A DNA stretch of 13,948 nucleotides from Ferroplasmaceae archaeon UBA567 (lineage in GTDB: Archaea; Thermoplasmatota; Thermoplasmata; Thermoplasmatales; Thermoplasmataceae), in assembly GCA_002505185.1 (NCBI GenBank), contig DAUP01000096.1, forward strand, positions 5,461-19,408. Direction: 5' to 3'. Position 1 is the stretch's first letter. The number at the start of each line of letters is the position of its first letter. Positions 13,078 to 13,948 of the stretch are shown here, one piece after another. The notes beneath the pieces were generated by a model that worked only from the letters and a program-made list of their open reading frames with translations, was not told the DNA's origin and ran no database searches. A program made the translations under genes and the position numbers.

Positions 13078-13948
13078 ATGATTCTGGCTGTTGACGGTGG
13101 AGCCACAAAAACTGCGGCTATTATAGTGGATGAAAGAAAATATGAACTTGTGGGATTTGGTATTGCAGGACCCAGCAACGTCCGTAGTGTTACTGCTATA
13201 ACTTCAAGAAAAAATATTTTAAAAGCCATCAAAAATGCAGAGAAAATGGCAGGTATGGCATCTATTACCAGATCCATATATGGAATAGCGGGATATGGTG
13301 ATTCAATTGCAAACACTGCAGAAATAGAATCCATAATAAACTCGGTGGACAAGTTTTCACCGGAAAAACCCGTTATAACAAACGATGGTGAGGCTGCTAT
13401 ATATCTTGTTACAATGGGGGACGATGGCATAGTTACCGCCCTTGGCACAGGATCAGTAGGAGCTTATATCAAAGATGGAAAGATAAACAGGGTGGGTGGC
13501 TGGAGTTATCTAACTGATGATACAGCTTCCGGTTACTGGATAGCAAGAAAAGGCATAGAGATGGCTGAAAAAAGTTATGATTCCCTTATTGAAGAAACAT
13601 CACTGATAGAAAAATTCGAGGATTATTTCAAGCTTTCCCTTCGTGACCTTGTTGCAAATCTTGAATCACATTTTGATAAGAGAATTATGGCATCTCTTGC
13701 AATGATTGTGGACACAGAGGCAGAAAAGGGGGATAAAATTTCTGAGAAAGTGCTTTACATGGCATTTAATGAAATAAAGCTAATGATAGACGGCATGAAA
13801 AGAAGATTTGATAAACCTGTGCCTGTAGGATCCGTTGGTGGAGTCATGCAGTCAGTGAAAATCAGGGAATTCCTGGAAAATGAATATAAGGGGATAAAAA
13901 TTTTTTACGGATACCACGTTGCAATAGGGAATGTTATGAGGCTTATCG
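13078..13948 (+). CDS. BadF/BadG/BcrA/BcrD-type ASKHA sugar kinase, probable 2-keto-3-deoxygluconate kinase (3' end outside)
   Basis: 290 codons are present and the frame is still open at the window edge. Members of this ASKHA-fold family phosphorylate sugars with ATP (N-acetylglucosamine kinase, glucosamine kinase). In Thermoplasma and Picrophilus the family supplies 2-keto-3-deoxygluconate kinase for the Entner-Doudoroff route; given the inferred lineage that is the best guess. Seen in sequence: the phosphate-1 loop VDGGATKTA (5-13), the ITNDGEAA block with probable catalytic D103, the phosphate-2 loop ALGTGSVG (121-128), the family GGWSYLTDDTASGYWIARKG segment (about 140-159), and the adenosine motif GSVGGVM (251-257). 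Family length is usually about 290-320, so probably only a few residues are missing. The start is fixed by the glycine-rich loop beginning at once and by a TATA-like box 26 nt upstream; no in-frame ATG lies before it. It is divergent from homocitrate synthase. Confidence 0.85.
   Translation, partial: MILAVDGGATKTAAIIVDERKYELVGFGIAGPSNVRSVTAITSRKNILKAIKNAEKMAGMASITRSIYGIAGYGDSIANTAEIESIINSVDKFSPEKPVITNDGEAAIYLVTMGDDGIVTALGTGSVGAYIKDGKINRVGGWSYLTDDTASGYWIARKGIEMAEKSYDSLIEETSLIEKFEDYFKLSLRDLVANLESHFDKRIMASLAMIVDTEAEKGDKISEKVLYMAFNEIKLMIDGMKRRFDKPVPVGSVGGVMQSVKIREFLENEYKGIKIFYGYHVAIGNVMRLI

Noticed and set aside
1..13948. CRISPR array, tRNA/rRNA genes, or an intact insertion sequence
   Set aside because: No regularly spaced repeats, no tRNA T-loop GTTCRANYC pattern with a paired acceptor stem, and no intact transposase were seen.

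Overview
The window looks like chromosomal DNA of a thermoacidophilic euryarchaeon of the Thermoplasmatales, with a Ferroplasma-like organism the best guess. The grounds are a DNA polymerase D small subunit (an archaeal enzyme absent from bacteria), archaeal-type TruD, AT-rich DNA, TATA boxes centred about 23-28 nt upstream of nearly every start codon (leaderless transcripts), an arsRB pair, and a BadF/BadG-type sugar kinase of the kind used as 2-keto-3-deoxygluconate kinase in Thermoplasma/Picrophilus. The genus is inference, not proof.

Layout. 1-2303 (all minus): 5' part of truD, a small winged-helix-like protein, and guaB (IMP dehydrogenase). 2498-3901 (+): DP1, the PolD exonuclease subunit, whose end overlaps a convergent small helical protein (3896-4237, -). 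4333-4881 (+): two-span surface protein rich in N-glycosylation sequons, abutting a convergent MFS transporter (4884-5993, -). 5994-6419: the only long gene-poor stretch; it holds two promoters and what may be a decayed coding remnant. 6420-8181 (+): a two-gene operon for the large and small subunits of an aconitase-family hydro-lyase (homoaconitase / isopropylmalate isomerase group), overlapping a convergent MFS transporter (8176-9345, -). 9472-10161 (-): YfcE/MJ0936-like phosphoesterase, divergent from 10249-11852 (+), an arsR-arsB arsenite-resistance operon. 11838-12956 (-): homocitrate synthase, overlapping the end of arsB. 13078-end (+): partial ASKHA sugar kinase.

How the genes fit together. 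Homocitrate synthase and the two-subunit dehydratase could supply the first steps of an alpha-aminoadipate type pathway (homocitrate to homoisocitrate). The 8-mer AATACGAA upstream of both promoters hints at joint control. ArsR, with a C-terminal CNCAEC site, and ArsB form a minimal arsenite sensor/efflux unit. Three copies of the half-site ATATGTAA cover both the arsR promoter and the upstream edge of the divergent phosphoesterase promoter. DP1, GuaB and TruD are housekeeping.

No CRISPR array, intact mobile element, tRNA or rRNA was seen. No clearly novel multi-gene system is evident. The most interesting items are the atypical dehydratase, the ArsR/operator arrangement, the shared promoter motif, and four convergent gene pairs with no room between them for terminators.
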